Program-made: the position numbers and the translations under genes
The notes under the pieces: model-generated
Database searches by the model: none
What the model saw: the letters and a program-made list of their open reading frames with translations, nothing else
Told to the model about the DNA's origin: nothing
Part shown: in pieces, positions 6,662-8,063 of the stretch
How the letters are laid out: each line of letters starts with the position of its first letter
Position numbering within the stretch: position 1 is the stretch's first letter
NCBI GenBank assembly: GCA_014361085.1
Contig: JACIWG010000066.1
Coordinates: forward strand, 1-8,063
Source of the DNA: Nitrososphaeria archaeon
GTDB taxonomy: Archaea; Thermoproteota; Nitrososphaeria; JACIWG01
Direction: 5' to 3'
Length of the DNA stretch: 8,063 bases

Positions 6662-6667
6662 ACACAT

Positions 6668-6672
6668 TCACC
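6668..6672 (-). promoter_or_regulatory. Ribosome-binding site GGTGA overlapping the upstream stop codon
   Basis: On the minus strand the regulator ends in TAG and its final G begins GGTGA, so stop and ribosome-binding site share a base (TAGGTGA). The radical SAM ATG follows after six bases. This implies one mRNA and probably coupled translation. Confidence 0.75.
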
Positions 6673-7073
6673 TACAGAATATTTAAGATTAGGTTAGAAA
6701 CCAACTTCGATAGACGAAGTTTAAGATAATTTTTTAGAACATCATCTCTAGTTTCACGAATTTTATTAGAATATATGTGGATTAGGGATGTGAGCTCGTT
6801 CATCGGATCCTTTAAAGTGGTTTCCTCATGCACTCTCATTTCCTCGATTAAGGCCTTTATTTTTGAACTTAACTTGAAAATCTTTTTCTGGCTATGAAAA
6901 TTGTCACGTTCAATGCTGACAATATTGTTTTTTGCAAGAGTGTCCAGAGCCTTAATTAGGGTTACTCTTGAAATTTTTCCATGGAGCTTTGACGCTAGCC
7001 TATTAAAGGATATTCCTTCAACATGATATGATAGTTCATCTAATATTGTGGCATGAACTTGGTTTAGCCGCAC
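6672..7073 (-). CDS. Winged-helix DNA-binding protein, probable transcription regulator
   Basis: The protein has 133 residues. Residues 5-70 form a winged-helix pattern: a first helix (VHATILDELSYH), a helix-turn-helix (ISFNRLASKLHGKISRVTLIKALDTL) and a wing ending in SQKKIFKLS. Residues 72-133 are helical and charged, with no recognised ligand domain, and may serve for dimerisation. It resembles MarR/PadR-size archaeal regulators but I cannot place it in a named family. GTG (7071-7073) is the only start: an in-frame TAA lies upstream and no other start codon intervenes. No Shine-Dalgarno site precedes it and a TATA-like element is about 26 bases upstream, so the mRNA is probably leaderless. 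It is followed ten bases later by the radical SAM gene, which it may regulate together with itself. Confidence 0.7.
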   Translation of the reverse strand: MRLNQVHATILDELSYHVEGISFNRLASKLHGKISRVTLIKALDTLAKNNIVSIERDNFHSQKKIFKLSSKIKALIEEMRVHEETTLKDPMNELTSLIHIYSNKIRETRDDVLKNYLKLRLSKLVSNLILNIL

Positions 7074-7128
7074 AAACTGGTATAAGATTATACTGGTATA
7101 TTAGTTTATCGGTAGCCTTTCAATACAG
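7074..7128 (-). promoter_or_regulatory. Promoter of the regulator/radical SAM pair with operator-like repeats
   Basis: In this 55-base gap after cysS, GTATAAGATTATAC (7080-7093) is a perfect palindrome with six-base arms and a GA centre. ACTGGTATA occurs twice (7076-7084, 7092-7100), sixteen bases apart. CTAATATACC on the minus strand (around 7095-7104) is a candidate TATA box at the distance expected for a leaderless start at 7073. Binding of the regulator to its own promoter is a reasonable inference. Confidence 0.5.
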
Positions 7129-8063
7129 TTAAATTTGGCCTAGTTGAACCACGTGCCTTTTGTACCATATCGTTTTATCCGGATAATCGATTAACTCGAT
7201 ATTCATTTCCCTTAACTTTTCCCTTATAAGGTCAGCCTCTCTAAAATTGCGATTTCTCCTATACTCATTTCTTTTTCTTACCAATTCCTCAACCGCAATC
7301 CTTTCTTCTTCAGTTAAAGTTGCAAACTTTAACCCAAAAACATACGATATTTTTTCAAAAGCATGCTTGAATACTTTCGAATTTTCTCTATTAAGCTTTC
7401 CCTCAGAAGCATACCTATGTATTTCTTTAACCAATTTCATGAATGCAGAGAGAGCAGTTGGAGTCTTGAAGTCGTCGTCCATAGCGTTCTCAAACTCTCC
7501 GATGATATGTTCACATAATTGCCTAGCATCATTTACGAAATGAGCATCATCTTCCTTTTGCTCAAAATAGTTTAGTTCAGCGTAAGAGGATTCGATGAGC
7601 TTTAGATTGTCCAAAGCATTTTTTATAATATTTTCATCAAAATCTAGTGGTGAACGGTAGTGGCTGGCAATAAACATTAGTCTAAGAGCATTTGGTCCAA
7701 CCTTGTTTAACATTACTCTTACCGGTATAAAGTTGCCCAAAGATTTACCCATCCTTTCACCCCTTACTGTAAGAAGGCCCGTATGCATCCAGACTTTCGC
7801 GAAAGGTTCTCCCATCAAGGCCTCAGATTGGGCGATTTCATTTTCATGATGTGGAAATATTAGGTCTGAACCGCCTCCGTGAATGTCCAAAGTTCCATTA
7901 AACTGTTTAAGTGCCATGGTTGAACATTCTATATGCCAGCCGGGACGACCTTCACCCCATGGGCTATCCCATTTTGGTTCAGATTTAAAGAACTTCCATA
8001 GTGCAAAATCGAGTGGATTTCTTTTCGTTGGATCAACTTCAACTCTTGCTCCTGCCTGAAGCT
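7129..8063 (-). CDS. cysS: Cysteinyl-tRNA synthetase, N-terminus cut by the right edge
   Basis: About 310 C-terminal residues are visible, entering the window in frame from 8061. The enzyme charges tRNA-Cys with cysteine in the cytoplasm. Visible signatures of this class I synthetase are LDFALWK, PWGEGRPGWHIECSTMA (a zinc-ligand Cys), the LDIHGGGSDLIFPHHENEIA block (zinc-ligand His and Glu), and the ATP-binding loop. The loop reads GERMGKSLGNF rather than the usual KMSKS; the second, catalytic lysine is kept. The C-terminal helical anticodon-binding part ends in RKRNEYRRNRNFREADLIRE and a typical INLxD-like closing segment (IELIDYPDKTIWY). The HIGH motif and the start lie off the window. ATG 7915-7917 is internal, not a start. 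TAA is at 7129-7131. Confidence 0.95.
   Translation of the reverse strand, partial: LQAGARVEVDPTKRNPLDFALWKFFKSEPKWDSPWGEGRPGWHIECSTMALKQFNGTLDIHGGGSDLIFPHHENEIAQSEALMGEPFAKVWMHTGLLTVRGERMGKSLGNFIPVRVMLNKVGPNALRLMFIASHYRSPLDFDENIIKNALDNLKLIESSYAELNYFEQKEDDAHFVNDARQLCEHIIGEFENAMDDDFKTPTALSAFMKLVKEIHRYASEGKLNRENSKVFKHAFEKISYVFGLKFATLTEEERIAVEELVRKRNEYRRNRNFREADLIREKLREMNIELIDYPDKTIWYKRHVVQLGQI

Noticed and set aside
6665..6667. Upstream ATG (Met-Cys-Met-Lys) as radical SAM start
   Set aside because: It directly abuts GGTGA with no spacing, whereas the ATG two codons later has an ideal six-base spacing.

Overview
The window looks like archaeal chromosome, most likely from a thermophilic member of the Thermoproteota/TACK side (inference). 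It is AT-rich. It has TATA-like boxes about 25-40 bases before genes, and Shine-Dalgarno sites of the archaeal GGTGA type. At least four genes start with TTG and one with GTG. The gene families are typical of archaea: DUF763, DUF1893, an archaeal Hsp20 with a YGYSITIGPDGKP segment, a COG2509 flavoprotein, and a cobalamin-type radical SAM protein. I see no rRNA, tRNA, transposon, CRISPR array or phage gene.

Layout from left to right. (1) Positions 1-1419 read leftward: a UPF0016/GDT1-type cation exporter, a possible 32-codon ORF that overlaps both neighbours, and a DUF763 gene that runs off the left edge. (2) About 1420-1491 is a short shared promoter. DUF1893 (1492-1906) reads rightward from it. 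(3) Leftward again are a COG2509 FAD-dependent dehydrogenase (2461-3813) and, behind its own promoter, an Hsp20 chaperone (1909-2403). (4) An AT-rich divergent promoter (3814-3910) separates the flavoprotein from a rightward M20 metallopeptidase (3911-5089). (5) The right third reads leftward: the C-terminal two thirds of cysteinyl-tRNA synthetase (cut by the right edge), then a winged-helix regulator whose start lies beside a palindrome, then a radical SAM protein whose ribosome-binding site overlaps the regulator's stop codon.

The most unusual region is 1405-1530. Both genes leaving the shared divergent promoter have family-conserved N-termini that can only be read if one base is skipped. 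In each case a TAA stop interrupts the early reading frame, and skipping the T of that TAA rejoins the frame. The exporter needs this to include its first EFGDKTQ motif; DUF1893 needs it to include its first helix. Two indel errors in the assembly are the simplest explanation. A matched pair of +1 frameshift sites controlling two divergent genes is the interesting alternative.

Other points of interest are palindromes in the Hsp20 and regulator promoters, the bridging small ORF, and the uncharacterised regulator/radical SAM pair. Most other genes are ordinary housekeeping or widely conserved uncharacterised families.
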